From Methylobacterium iners (GTDB lineage Bacteria; Pseudomonadota; Alphaproteobacteria; Rhizobiales; Beijerinckiaceae), in NCBI RefSeq assembly GCF_022179305.1, contig NZ_BPQP01000001.1, forward strand, positions 1-64,000: 64,000 bases of DNA. The letters are read 5' to 3'. Each line of letters begins with the position of its first letter. Within the stretch, counting starts at the first letter, position 1. Both the position numbers and the translations under genes were made by a program. The notes below the pieces were generated by a model, which saw only the letters and a program-made list of their open reading frames with translations, had not been told where the DNA came from and did no database searches. Shown piece after piece: positions 10,133-22,763 of this stretch.

Positions 10133-10561
10133 CCGACACCTCTCTCGATGGGTCGCGGTGGGACGTGCACGGAGCCGCGGCGGGCCGCGTGGAATTGCTC
10201 CAATGTCAGACTGTGCACCAGGGACTTAGACGACGCCCCTCGGGAGGACAAGGGCGCCCCGAGGCTGCACCGGCGAGGCGATTTCTCGGCGGCGCGACGA
10301 TCGCGGCGGGTGGCGTCGATCCCGTAGATGGGAAGCCCGCGGTTCGGCCGGTAGGCACCGCGTCAGGCGTCCCCGTGCGACCTTTTCGGCCCTCTGGATG
10401 TCCGCTGTGATCCCGGCGCCGCTGCCCCATGCTGCGGATGCATGGCCGGACTCTGTCGCAGGGCAGCAACAACGGGCCGCGAACAGGGTCGAGAGGGTGA
10501 GGAACGGTTAACCATCCCGACCGTATGCCTTAACGAAAAGCAACGCACCGCCCTCGGACCG
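10133..10561. other. Divergent intergenic region between nuoA and the amidase gene
   Basis: About 430 bases separate two divergent operons, so both promoters must be here. I see no coding potential or RNA gene that I recognise. Short open frames in it are GC-driven and lack any family similarity. I could not assign convincing -35/-10 pairs. An AT-richer patch with GGTTAACC at about 10505-10512 sits just upstream of the amidase start. Confidence 0.5.
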
Positions 10562-11839
10562 ATGCTTCCACGCGCCCTCTGCTCCCCCGTTCTCACGGTC
10601 TTCGCCTCGCTCGCCCTAACGGCCGGCTTGCCCGCTTTCGCGCAGGATGCCGGGCGCAGCCGCACGACCGCGCAGGGGAGCGCCGCCGTGGCGATCGCCG
10701 CGGAACTCGGGCCCGGCGCCGGCGGGACGACCCGCCTGACCCTGACCCTCTCGAAGGCGGTCGACGCCCGCGCCTTCGTGATGGAGCGCCCGGACCGCGC
10801 CGTGATCGATCTGCCCGAGGTCAACTTCCAACTCGGCCCGGAGGCCGGACGCCGCCGCGAGGGCGTGGTCGCCTCGTTCCGCTACGGGCTGTTCGCGCCC
10901 GGCCGCTCCCGGATCGTGGTCGATCTCGCGCAGCCCGCGACCGTCGGCGGGATCGAGACCGTGACGCGGCCCCGCGACGGCGCGGTCCTGCTCTCGATCG
11001 ATTTCCAGCGCAGCGACCGCGAAGGCTTCCGCCGCGCGGCGGTGGCCAGCGATCCCTCGCCGGCCTCGCGCAAGGCCGCGGCCGCGCCGGAGCCCGCCGA
11101 TCCCCGCCCGCTCATCATGATCGATGCCGGCCACGGCGGCACCGATCCCGGCGCGATCGCGGCGACCGGGGTGTTCGAGAAGGACATCGTCTTCGGCTTC
11201 GCCCGGGCCCTCGTCGCCCGTCTTGAGGGCTCGGGCCGCTACCGCGTGCGGATGACCCGCGACCGCGACGTGTTCGTGCCGCTCTCCGAGCGGGTGCGGC
11301 TCGCCCGCGAGGCGAACGCCGACCTTCTCGTCTCGATCCACGCGGATTCGATCTCGTCGGCGCCGCAAGTGCGGGGCGCCACGGTCTATACCGGATCGGA
11401 GCGGGCCACCGACGCCGAATCCGCCAAGCTCGCCGAGCGCGAGAACCGCGCCGACGTGGCGGCAGGGACGGAGACCGTGGAGGGGCCGGCCCAGGTCGCC
11501 GACATCCTGCAGGAGCTCACGCTGCGGGAGACCCGCAGCTTCTCGTCGGGCTTCGCCAAGGGCCTGATGGCGCAGCTCGGGCCGGTGATGGAGCTGAGCC
11601 CCAAGCCGCACCGGGAGGCCGGCTTCGTGGTGCTGCGCTCGCCCGACGTGCCCTCGGTCCTGGTCGAGCTCGGCTACCTCTCGAGCAAGCGCGACCTCGA
11701 CCTTCTGCAATCCGAGACTTGGCGCACCGAGGTCACCGGCGCGATGGGCAAGGCGATCGATGCCTTCTTCGCCAATCGCACCAGCCTGACCCGGCCGGCG
11801 CCGCGGCGTTCGGCGGCCATCGCCCCAGTTTCACCATAG
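10562..11839 (+). CDS. N-acetylmuramoyl-L-alanine amidase (AMIN + amidase_3)
   Basis: The 425-residue periplasmic enzyme cleaves the amide bond between MurNAc and the stem peptide. A signal peptide ends near AGLPAFAQ (residues 1-28). An AMIN domain that targets the septum spans about residues 45-150. The zinc-dependent amidase_3 domain follows, with IMIDAGHGGTDPG (first His), a Glu in FEKDIVF, SIHADSIS (second His) and the catalytic Glu in LVELGYLSSK. The start MLPRALCSP is chosen because it gives the signal peptide. PBP1A lies 174 bases downstream. AmiC-like by domain order. Confidence 0.92.
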   Translation: MLPRALCSPVLTVFASLALTAGLPAFAQDAGRSRTTAQGSAAVAIAAELGPGAGGTTRLTLTLSKAVDARAFVMERPDRAVIDLPEVNFQLGPEAGRRREGVVASFRYGLFAPGRSRIVVDLAQPATVGGIETVTRPRDGAVLLSIDFQRSDREGFRRAAVASDPSPASRKAAAAPEPADPRPLIMIDAGHGGTDPGAIAATGVFEKDIVFGFARALVARLEGSGRYRVRMTRDRDVFVPLSERVRLAREANADLLVSIHADSISSAPQVRGATVYTGSERATDAESAKLAERENRADVAAGTETVEGPAQVADILQELTLRETRSFSSGFAKGLMAQLGPVMELSPKPHREAGFVVLRSPDVPSVLVELGYLSSKRDLDLLQSETWRTEVTGAMGKAIDAFFANRTSLTRPAPRRSAAIAPVSP

Positions 11840-12013
11840 AAGCGGTGTGAGAACGGGGCGACGGAACGCCCCGGCCGGACCGACGCCGACGATTCGGCGT
11901 GGACGCCCGAATCGGGGAACACGCGAACGCCGCTAAAGGCCATATCGATTGAGCGCGCGGCTTGCAGCCCCGCGGTTCCGGCTGGCTGCGGATCATCGAC
12001 GGACGGGACCCGG

Positions 12014-14428
12014 ATGCGCTTCATCCTTCGTTTCTTCGGCTTCCTGTTCAGCATCGGCGCGATGCTGTTCGTGGTGGTCGCCGCGGTCGGCGCCTACTTC
12101 TATTACATCTACAGCCAGGACCTGCCGGACCACGCAGCGCTCGCCAATTACGAGCCGCCGGTGATGAGCCGCGTCCACGCCTCCGACGGCTCCCTGCTCG
12201 CCGAATACGCCAACGAGCGCCGGCTCTACCTGCCGATCCAGGCGATGCCGAAGATCGTGATCGCCGCCTTCCTCTCGGCCGAGGACAAGAATTTCTACAA
12301 GCATGGCGGCGTCGATCCCGAGGGCATCGTTCGCGCGGTGCTGACGAACGCCCGCAGCGGCAAGAAGCAGGGCGCCTCGACCATCACCCAGCAGGTCGCC
12401 AAGAACTTCCTGCTCACGAACGAGCAGACCTTCGACCGCAAGGTCAAGGAAGCGCTGATCGCCTTCCGGATCGAGGCGACCTACTCGAAGGACAAGATCC
12501 TCGAGCTCTACCTCAACGAGATCTTCCTCGGCACGATCGTGCCGGGCCGCAACCTGCACGGGGTCGCGGCGGCGGCGCTCGATTATTTCGGCAAGTCCGT
12601 GCACGAGCTGACGATCAACGAGGCGGCCTACCTCGCCGCCCTGCCGAAGGGGCCGAACAACTACCACCCCTATCGCAAGACCCAGGAGGCGCTGAGCCGG
12701 CGCAACGAGATCATCGGGCTGATGGCCCAGAACGGCTACATCACGAAGGAAGAGAGCGAGGCCGCGCGCAAGACGGGCTTGAGCGTCAACCCGCGCGTCG
12801 CCTTCGCTAACGCCGCCAACGCCAACTACTTCACCGAAGAGGTCCGGCGCGAGATCACCGAGCGATACGGCGAGAAGAAGCTCTACGAGGGCGGGCTCTC
12901 CGTGCGCGCCACCCTCGACCCGAAGATGCAGGCCTGGGCGCGCCGCGCCCTGCTCGACGGCCTCATCACCTACGACCAGCGCCAGGGCTGGCGCGGGGCG
13001 CAGGCCAAGGTCGACCTCGTCGGTCGCGATTGGGGGCTCGCCGTCTCCGAGGTTCCGGCGCTCGGCGACGTGGCGCCCTGGCGGCTCGCCGTCGTCCTGA
13101 GCACCACCGGCAACCAGGTCCAGATCGGCCTGCAGCCGCGCCGCGAGGCGTCCGGCGCGGTTTCCAAGGAGCGTGAGACCGGCACGATCGCCCCCGATGG
13201 GATGCGCTGGACCGGGCGCACCCCCGCGAACGGCCTCAGCGCCGGCGACGTCGTCTACGTCGAGGCGCTGGACAGCGCGCGCAACACCTACCGCCTGCGC
13301 CAGCGGCCCGAGGTCTCCGGTGCCATCGTGGCGATGGACCCCTATACGGGCCGCGTCCATGCCATGGTCGGCGGCTTCTCCTTCGACGAGAGCCAGTTCA
13401 ACCGGGCGACGCAGGCCCAGCGCCAGCCGGGCTCGTCCTTCAAGCCGCTCGTCTACTCGGCGGCGCTCGACAACGGCTACACCCCGTCCTCGATCGTGCA
13501 GGACTCGCCAATCACCATCGAGGCCGGCCCCGGCCAGGAGGCGTGGTCGCCCTCGAACTACGACGGCAAGGCGAGCGGCCCGCACACCCTGCGCTACGGC
13601 ATCGAGCATTCGAAGAACCTGATGACCGTGCGGCTCGCCAAGGACGTCGGCATGCCGCTCATCGCCGAGTACGCCCGCCGCTTCGGCGTCTACGACGACA
13701 TGCTCCCCGTGCTGCCGATGTCGCTGGGCGCCGGCGAGACGACCGTCATGCGCATGGTCACGGCCTATTCGATGCTGGCCAATGGCGGCCGGCGCATCCG
13801 CCCGACCTTGATCGACCGCATCCAGGACCGGGTGGGCGAGACCATCTACAAGCACGACAACCGCAAGTGCCTCGGCTGCGACGCCGAGAAATGGTCGGGC
13901 CAGGACGAGCCCAAGCTCGTGGACGATTCCGAGCAGGTGCTCGATCCGCTGACCGCCTACCAGATGGTCTCGATCATGGAGGGCGTGGTCCAGCGCGGCA
14001 CGGCGACGATCCTGAAGCAGATCGGCAAGCCGCTCGCGGGCAAGACCGGTACCACGAACGACGCCAAGGACGCCTGGTTCGTCGGCTTCTCGCCGGACCT
14101 CGCGGTGGGCGTCTATGTCGGCTTCGACAAGCCGCGCTCGCTCGGCGACCGGGCGACCGGCGGCGGCCTCGCCGCGCCGATCGTGCTCAGCTTCCTGAAG
14201 GACGCGCTCAAGGACAAGCCGCCGACGCCGTTCCGCGTGCCGCCGGGGATCAAGCTGATCCGCGTCGCCGCGTCGAGCGGCATGCGCGCCGGCTCGGGCG
14301 AGGGCGGCGGCACCATCCTGGAGGCCTTCAAGCCGGGCACCGCCCCGCCCGACGCCTACGTCGCACCGGCCACGGCCGCGGTGCCGGTGGATGCGGACCG
14401 GGCCGCCCAGGCGGGCGGACTGTACTGA
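12014..14428 (+). CDS. mrcA: Penicillin-binding protein 1A (transglycosylase/transpeptidase)
   Basis: The 804-residue class A PBP polymerises and cross-links peptidoglycan. An N-terminal membrane anchor spans residues 10-33. The GT51 domain has its catalytic Glu90 in SAEDKNFYKHGG and continues with GASTITQQVAKNF. An OB-like insertion precedes the transpeptidase domain, which has Ser474 in GSSFKP and KTGTT near residue 677. No catalytic residue is missing. It follows the amidase gene in the same direction, a pairing that suits coordinated wall synthesis and cleavage. Confidence 0.95.
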   Translation: MRFILRFFGFLFSIGAMLFVVVAAVGAYFYYIYSQDLPDHAALANYEPPVMSRVHASDGSLLAEYANERRLYLPIQAMPKIVIAAFLSAEDKNFYKHGGVDPEGIVRAVLTNARSGKKQGASTITQQVAKNFLLTNEQTFDRKVKEALIAFRIEATYSKDKILELYLNEIFLGTIVPGRNLHGVAAAALDYFGKSVHELTINEAAYLAALPKGPNNYHPYRKTQEALSRRNEIIGLMAQNGYITKEESEAARKTGLSVNPRVAFANAANANYFTEEVRREITERYGEKKLYEGGLSVRATLDPKMQAWARRALLDGLITYDQRQGWRGAQAKVDLVGRDWGLAVSEVPALGDVAPWRLAVVLSTTGNQVQIGLQPRREASGAVSKERETGTIAPDGMRWTGRTPANGLSAGDVVYVEALDSARNTYRLRQRPEVSGAIVAMDPYTGRVHAMVGGFSFDESQFNRATQAQRQPGSSFKPLVYSAALDNGYTPSSIVQDSPITIEAGPGQEAWSPSNYDGKASGPHTLRYGIEHSKNLMTVRLAKDVGMPLIAEYARRFGVYDDMLPVLPMSLGAGETTVMRMVTAYSMLANGGRRIRPTLIDRIQDRVGETIYKHDNRKCLGCDAEKWSGQDEPKLVDDSEQVLDPLTAYQMVSIMEGVVQRGTATILKQIGKPLAGKTGTTNDAKDAWFVGFSPDLAVGVYVGFDKPRSLGDRATGGGLAAPIVLSFLKDALKDKPPTPFRVPPGIKLIRVAASSGMRAGSGEGGGTILEAFKPGTAPPDAYVAPATAAVPVDADRAAQAGGLY

Positions 14429-14507
14429 GGCGATCTCTCCGCCGTCGCGGTATCACGAATACGGTTCCGTTAAGGAGAGAGCAAAGCCTCTCGGGTAGCG
14501 GTGTCCG

Positions 14508-17789
<3,282 letters not shown>

Positions 17790-17805
17790 GACCCGCCGGC
17801 CCGGA

Positions 17806-18765
17806 TCAGACGCCCTTGCGCGCCATCGCCAGTTCCGCCAGCCGCTCGATGGAGAAGTTTCGCTGGGGCAGGTCGATCATGAAGCGCTCGGCGATCTCGG
17901 TGACGACGAAATCCGGCCGGACCCGTTCCAGGTAGGCCCAGTCGACGCTCGTCGACCACAGCATGTGGACTTCGGCGAAGGTGTCGGCGAGGAGCGGCGT
18001 CAGGGTGCCGGTTCGCGGGTTCGGCGTGTGGTGCGCGTAGGAATCGCCGAACAGGACGAGGCGCCGCGGGTCTGGCGCGGCCGCGTTCCGGAACACGGCC
18101 TGCGCCCCGATATGCGCGTCGTAGCCGCGGCCCTTGGCCTCCAGCTCCAGGAGGAGGCGGTTGGCGTGGACACGGCGCGCTTCAGAGGCGAACACGCAGC
18201 TCTCCGCGACCTCGGCGCGCGGCGGGTCGAGCTTCAGGCCGAGGTCGCCCGTGTTCATGAGGTCGTCCGAGCCTGTCCGGCGTGCCTCGAAATCCTCGCG
18301 CGGAGCCACGCCGAGATGCCGGCAGATCGCCTGGTAGGCCAGCAGGCCGCCGGCGAAGGTCCAGTGCGAGTCCGTGCGCCGGTAGAGCGCGCTCGCGCGG
18401 GCCCTCGCCCGGAACGGACCGACAAGGTCGATCCAGGCGCCCTGCGCGATCGAGAGGCGCAGCCAGCGCGCCAGCCGCAGGGCAGGGGCGCGGTCGGGGT
18501 CGAACTCCAGCCCGTCGAGAGCGTCGAGCTGGACCGAGAGTTTCTCGGGCGCGACGACGTGGGCGAAGCGGATGCCGAGCCGATTGCAGCGCCGAACCCG
18601 ATCTTCGAGAAGCCGCCGCCAGCGCCACAGGGCCGCCCGTGAGAAGCCGGGCACTCCGTATTGCGCGAGCACCCGGTTGCTCCCCCCGGTCAGAAACAGC
18701 CAGCCGTCCCGCCCGACATAAACGTCGGGATGGGGCGCCTCGGGGGCTGGAGCATCGGATCGCAT
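17806..18765 (-). CDS. AlgX/AlgJ-like SGNH-hydrolase-fold protein
   Basis: The 319-residue protein has features of the AlgX/AlgJ acetyltransferase-like SGNH fold. YVGRDGWLFLTGG lies near the N terminus, RTDSHWTFAGGLLAY carries the DSHWT motif typical of the family, and LFGDSYAHH looks like the catalytic serine block. Such proteins O-acetylate exopolysaccharides. No clear signal peptide is present, and no polysaccharide genes are near, so the acceptor is unknown. A GTG at 18831 would add 22 residues; ATG 18765 is chosen because the fold begins directly after it. It lies 84 bases downstream of the TonB receptor gene. Confidence 0.75.
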   Translation of the reverse strand: MRSDAPAPEAPHPDVYVGRDGWLFLTGGSNRVLAQYGVPGFSRAALWRWRRLLEDRVRRCNRLGIRFAHVVAPEKLSVQLDALDGLEFDPDRAPALRLARWLRLSIAQGAWIDLVGPFRARARASALYRRTDSHWTFAGGLLAYQAICRHLGVAPREDFEARRTGSDDLMNTGDLGLKLDPPRAEVAESCVFASEARRVHANRLLLELEAKGRGYDAHIGAQAVFRNAAAPDPRRLVLFGDSYAHHTPNPRTGTLTPLLADTFAEVHMLWSTSVDWAYLERVRPDFVVTEIAERFMIDLPQRNFSIERLAELAMARKGV

Positions 18766-18848
18766 GGGCGCTTGGTAGACGGAAAGCGCAGGTGATGCAG
18801 CCCTCTCGCCGGCGAAGGTCTCGGCTGGCACCGTGCGACGAGCAGCCT

Positions 18849-20942
18849 TCAGAACGATGCCCGAACCCCGCCGAAGAAGCTCCGCCCGACGCCTGGGTAG
18901 AAGGCGGCGAGGCCAGATCCTCCAGCCGTCCGGGCGTCGGTGACGACGGAGATGTCGGAGACGTAGCGCTTGTCCGCGAGGTTGCGGGCGTCGAGGAAGA
19001 GCGTGACGCCATGGGCGAAATCGATGCCCGCTTCAAGGTTGATCAGCGCGTAGCCGGGGACCCGCAGGTTGTTGGCGTGGTCGGCGAAGGCGCCCGTGGG
19101 CACCCAGTCGATGGAAGGCGTCAGGCGCAGACCGCTTGGGTGAGCGTAGGTGACGCTTGCCCGCAGCACGTCGTCGGGGACGCCGGCGATGCGGTTGTCC
19201 CGAAAGACCGGGTCGGACCGGAAGCGGAAGTCGTTGTGGGTCCAGATTCCTGCGAGGCTGAGCCGGTCGCCCGTCGTGCCGAGATCGCGCAGGATCTCGA
19301 CCGAGAGGGCTGCCTCGACGCCCTGGTGGCGGGTGCGCGGCGCGTTGAAGGTGGCGGCCGGAATGGCGAGGGCCGGATTGACCGCGAAGTTGATGAGCTC
19401 GTCCCGGATCTCCGCGCGGTAGAGGGTGACGTCCCAGGCGACCCGGTCGATCCGGCCGCGGGCGCCGGCCTCGTAGGTCCAGGCGCGCTGGGCCCGGAGG
19501 GGCACGAAGGTGGTGCCGAGCGTGTTCGTCTGGACGAGGTCGGAGAAGTCCGGCACGTCGCGCGAGCGCGCCACGTCCCCGAAGACCTGGATCTCGGGCA
19601 AGGGCTGCCACAGAAGCCCGACCTTCGGGTTCACGCCCGTGTAGGTCTCGTTGGCGAAGGACGGGAGCCGGTTGGTTCCTGAGAACCCGCCCTTGTTGCT
19701 GTAGGTGCGGTTGGCGGAAAAGAGCTTCGCTCCGGTCATCAGGGCGACGTCCGGCAGGAACCAGAGGCGGTTCTCGCCATAGGCCTCGTAGTTCGCGGCG
19801 CTCTGCAGGGCCTCCAGCGTCTGCGCGCCGCGATTGCCGCGGACGTTGACATATTGCCGGGCCGAGTTCTGGCCGGCGAAGGCGCGAAGCCCGAGGATCG
19901 TGTCGTTGCGGAAGCCCGCGACATCGAAGCTGCCAGACCAGCGCGGGGCGATGCCGTAGGTCCAGCCGTCCTGGTCGATCACCTGGAAGATCGGGTGGTA
20001 GAGCGACTTGTGGATGGCCCAGGAATCGATGTCGAGGGTGCCGACGTCGAGGGCGAAGGAGGTGCGGTTGGCGATCCGCTCCGTCTCGACCTTGCGGGAC
20101 TGGTTGCCCGTGATCGCGGTCGGGTTGGCGAGCGTCGGGTTGTTGAGCGCGTTGAAAAGGCTCAGCGTGCCGGGCAGCTTCTGGTTCGTCAGGTAGACGC
20201 CCGCGTAGAAGCGCGTCTCGATGCCGGGCGCGATGCGGTAGCCGACATTGGCGTTGAAGTTGCGCGTGATCTGCGTCTCGTGATCGCGGAAATTGTCCGC
20301 ATTGGTCAGAGTGCCGCCGACGAAGAAGTCGAGCGGCCCGATCACCCGCGAGACCTGGAAGCTCTCCCGCAGCGTGTTGAAGCTGCCGCCGTCGATCCGC
20401 AGGATGGTGGGGCTGAGCGCCGTATAGGCCGTCGGCGTGACGACGTTGACCGCGCCGCCAAGCGTGGTCGCGCCGAAGGTGAGGGCGTTGCCGCCCTTGT
20501 AGATCTCGATCGAACGGAGGGTGAGCGGGTCGACCTGGTAGAAGTCGCCGCTGCCATCGGCGAGGTTGAGGGGAATGCCGTCCTGCAGGAGCTCGATGCC
20601 GCGCAGGTGGAAGCCGCGGCTGATCCCCGAGCCGCGGATCGAGAGGCGCAGCTCCTGGCCGTAGCGCGGCTGGACGAAGACGCCGGGCGTGTCCCTGAGG
20701 ACGTCGCGCAGGGTGTTGGTGTAGCGGTCCTGGATGTCCTTGGCATCGACGAAGGCGACCGAGCCCACGGTGGCTTGAACGATCTCGCGCTGGCGGGCGA
20801 CGCTCGGCACCGTGAGGGAGCCCGCGGCCGCCTCGACGGCGAGTTCCGCGAGACTCGTGGAGGGCGTGCTCTCGGCGTAGGCCGTTTGCAAGGGGACCAG
20901 GACGAGCGCGACTGCGCTCCCACGGATCAGGGACGAGGGCAT
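18849..20942 (-). CDS. TonB-dependent outer-membrane receptor, probably copper-related
   Basis: The 697-residue product has a signal peptide (residues 1-23, ending TAYA), a plug domain with TLRDVLRDTPGVFVQPRYG and LRLSIRGSGISRG, and the FecA-like IELLQDGIPLNLADGSGDF. A 22-strand-type barrel ends in an aromatic residue (VRASF), as needed for outer-membrane insertion. The substrate is inferred from context: the next genes upstream encode a YcnI-PCuAC fusion and a DUF2946 protein, partners of copper uptake. Sequence alone does not exclude another metal or a siderophore. Confidence 0.85.
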   Translation of the reverse strand: MPSSLIRGSAVALVLVPLQTAYAESTPSTSLAELAVEAAAGSLTVPSVARQREIVQATVGSVAFVDAKDIQDRYTNTLRDVLRDTPGVFVQPRYGQELRLSIRGSGISRGFHLRGIELLQDGIPLNLADGSGDFYQVDPLTLRSIEIYKGGNALTFGATTLGGAVNVVTPTAYTALSPTILRIDGGSFNTLRESFQVSRVIGPLDFFVGGTLTNADNFRDHETQITRNFNANVGYRIAPGIETRFYAGVYLTNQKLPGTLSLFNALNNPTLANPTAITGNQSRKVETERIANRTSFALDVGTLDIDSWAIHKSLYHPIFQVIDQDGWTYGIAPRWSGSFDVAGFRNDTILGLRAFAGQNSARQYVNVRGNRGAQTLEALQSAANYEAYGENRLWFLPDVALMTGAKLFSANRTYSNKGGFSGTNRLPSFANETYTGVNPKVGLLWQPLPEIQVFGDVARSRDVPDFSDLVQTNTLGTTFVPLRAQRAWTYEAGARGRIDRVAWDVTLYRAEIRDELINFAVNPALAIPAATFNAPRTRHQGVEAALSVEILRDLGTTGDRLSLAGIWTHNDFRFRSDPVFRDNRIAGVPDDVLRASVTYAHPSGLRLTPSIDWVPTGAFADHANNLRVPGYALINLEAGIDFAHGVTLFLDARNLADKRYVSDISVVTDARTAGGSGLAAFYPGVGRSFFGGVRASF

Positions 20943-21051
20943 GGTCCAGGGCTCCGGCTCGCGCCTCGCAGCCGCGGTCTCTCGCGGCGCGTCAGCGCGT
21001 CCTCATGGAGGTTGACGTTGCCGGTGGATCGATGGGCCGGGACACGCCTCC

Positions 21052-21067
21052 CTCCCCGCATGGGGAG
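21052..21067. repeat. CTCCCC/GGGGAG intergenic hairpin
   Basis: Six-base arms flank a GCAT loop in the gap between the YcnI-PCuAC and TonB-receptor genes (20943-21112). It is one of several CTCCCC-type hairpins in this window. It could attenuate transcription between the two genes, but there is no U-tract. Confidence 0.4.
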
Positions 21068-21112
21068 AGCCGCGCGCTAACCGCGACCGGTCCCGATCGA
21101 CCGGAGGCGCGT

Positions 21113-22090
21113 TCAGTGGTGGTGGTGCCCGCCGGCCGGTGCCGGGGCGGCCGACGACTTCGCGTCCGGGCCGCTGGCGCCGATCGGCGCGACGGTGAAG
21201 ATCACCGGCACGGTTCCAGCGCGCTCGAAGGTGAGGGTGCCCTGCACCGTCTCTCCGGCCTTGGGCGTAGCGCCCTTCAGATCCTCGAACATGAGGTGGT
21301 AGCCGCCGGGCTTCAGCTCGACCGTTTCACCCGGCTTCACGACGAGGCCGCCCTCGACGGTCGCCATCCGCATGACGCCGCCATCCATCGACATCGAGTG
21401 GATCGACACGCTGCCTGCGAAGGGGACCGAGCCGCCGGTCAGGCGGTCGGCCTGAGTACCGGAATTCACGATCCGCACGTAACCGCCGGCGACCTTGGCG
21501 CCGCCGGGCGTCGCCCGCATCCAAGGCGTCTCGGCCCTGACGTCGGCGGCCTTGGCAGCGGGGCTCGGAGCCGGGCCGGCCACGATCGTCACGCCGGGCG
21601 CCGGCGACTTCAGCTTGGCCGCCCCCGCCGTCGGGATATCCGTCCAGCGGTGATTGCCGCTCGTGCAATCCTGCTCGACGGGGAAGTAGACGGTGCTGCC
21701 CGGCGCGAAGGCGTCGGTGATCCGCGCGAGGAAGGTGAACTCGTCGACCTGATCGTCGGCGAGGCTGCCGCCGCTCCAGGTGATGCGCTTCACGCCCTCG
21801 CTGACGTCGCCGTGGAAGTAGGGATAGGCGCGGGCATAGGGCCCCCGCTCGGCGGCGACCTGCCAACCCGCCTTCGGCATCGGCTTGGCGCCGATCACAC
21901 CCTCGGGGATCGTGACGCTGACGCGGGTCGTCGGCTCGCCCTTGCAGCCGTGATGGATCTGCACGACACCGCGGTAGCTCGCGTTCGGGCTCGCCTGCCC
22001 CCGCTCGAGGGTGGCGTGCGAGAGGGCGGCGGTGGCTGACAGGGTGAGGAAGAGGGCGGCGAAGAGCTCGGCCCGGGGAATCGGATTCAT
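21113..22090 (-). CDS. YcnI-domain (DUF1775) and PCuAC copper chaperone fusion
   Basis: The 325-residue periplasmic protein joins two copper-binding modules. After a signal peptide (residues 1-24, cleavage before HATLERG), a YcnI domain spans about residues 25-165; its mature N-terminal His is the expected copper ligand. A linker leads to a PCuAC domain (about 190-305). That domain has the H(M)X10MX21HXM-type ligand set, seen as HSMSMDGGVMRM and later YHLMFEDL. The tail ends in GGHHHH. It lies between the DUF2946 gene and the TonB receptor. The role inferred is copper capture and delivery to cytochrome oxidase. Confidence 0.88.
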   Translation of the reverse strand: MNPIPRAELFAALFLTLSATAALSHATLERGQASPNASYRGVVQIHHGCKGEPTTRVSVTIPEGVIGAKPMPKAGWQVAAERGPYARAYPYFHGDVSEGVKRITWSGGSLADDQVDEFTFLARITDAFAPGSTVYFPVEQDCTSGNHRWTDIPTAGAAKLKSPAPGVTIVAGPAPSPAAKAADVRAETPWMRATPGGAKVAGGYVRIVNSGTQADRLTGGSVPFAGSVSIHSMSMDGGVMRMATVEGGLVVKPGETVELKPGGYHLMFEDLKGATPKAGETVQGTLTFERAGTVPVIFTVAPIGASGPDAKSSAAPAPAGGHHHH

Positions 22091-22134
22091 GGATCAGGGT
22101 CCGCATGTCTGAAGGGATCGGAGAGGCGATCGGT

Positions 22135-22509
22135 TCAGATTGCGGGCGGACCTCTGGGATGGGCGATCGATCGCGGCGGCGACCGAGCGGGATGGGCGGC
22201 TTCGACTCCCCAGGCGAACTGGAGGACGGGGCGGGAGGGCCAGGCGAGGGCCGACGCAGCGGATGCGGGCGCCTCGGCCTGCACCGCCCATGACGGTGCG
22301 ATGCAGCACTGGGCGTGGTCGGCATGATGCGGCGTGCCCGGCGCCTCGCCCTCGGCCAGCCCAGCCTCTGGTGCGCAGATTACGCCGGGATGGGCCATCG
22401 CCGCCGCCGGCAGCATTGTACCGAGAAAGGCCTGCAGCATGAATGCGTAGAGCGCGACCACCGCAGTGATCGCGCGCAGGACGCTTCGCGAGGGGCCGAT
22501 CCGAGCCAT
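22135..22509 (-). CDS. DUF2946-family small membrane or exported protein
   Basis: The 124-residue product starts at MARIGPSRS. A hydrophobic segment (about residues 12-40) is followed by a short Cys/His cluster, CAPEAG and then HHADHAQCCIAP, which is the signature of DUF2946. These proteins commonly accompany TonB copper receptors and PCuAC genes. The function is unknown; the His/Cys cluster suggests metal binding. An ATG at 22563 would add 18 residues. It is the first gene of the copper set, divergent from the L,D-transpeptidase gene. Confidence 0.72.
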   Translation of the reverse strand: MARIGPSRSVLRAITAVVALYAFMLQAFLGTMLPAAAMAHPGVICAPEAGLAEGEAPGTPHHADHAQCCIAPSWAVQAEAPASAASALAWPSRPVLQFAWGVEAAHPARSPPRSIAHPRGPPAI

Positions 22510-22763
22510 TCCAGGGCGATAGCCGATTCGCGGGGTCCCGACCATTAGGGCCCCAAGCGGCATCGGCGCGCTGTTGCGCCCACGCCGCAGGTGCGCGCGG
22601 GCACATCATCGCCCGAGGGGCGCCACATTGTGGCCCGGAGGGCATGAGTTCTTAACCGTAGCCCGACAATTTCGCGGCCGAAGCGATCGGGGATGCTCCG
22701 CTAGGAACGCGGAGTACCCAGGTCTCGCATGCCGCACCACAAGAGCAGGTCAGAGTCCCGTCG

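Noticed and set aside
10505-10540. CtrA-type TTAA-N7-TTAA site upstream of the amidase gene
   Set aside because: Two TTAA boxes are present (in GGTTAACC and GCCTTAACG) but their spacing is far from seven bases.
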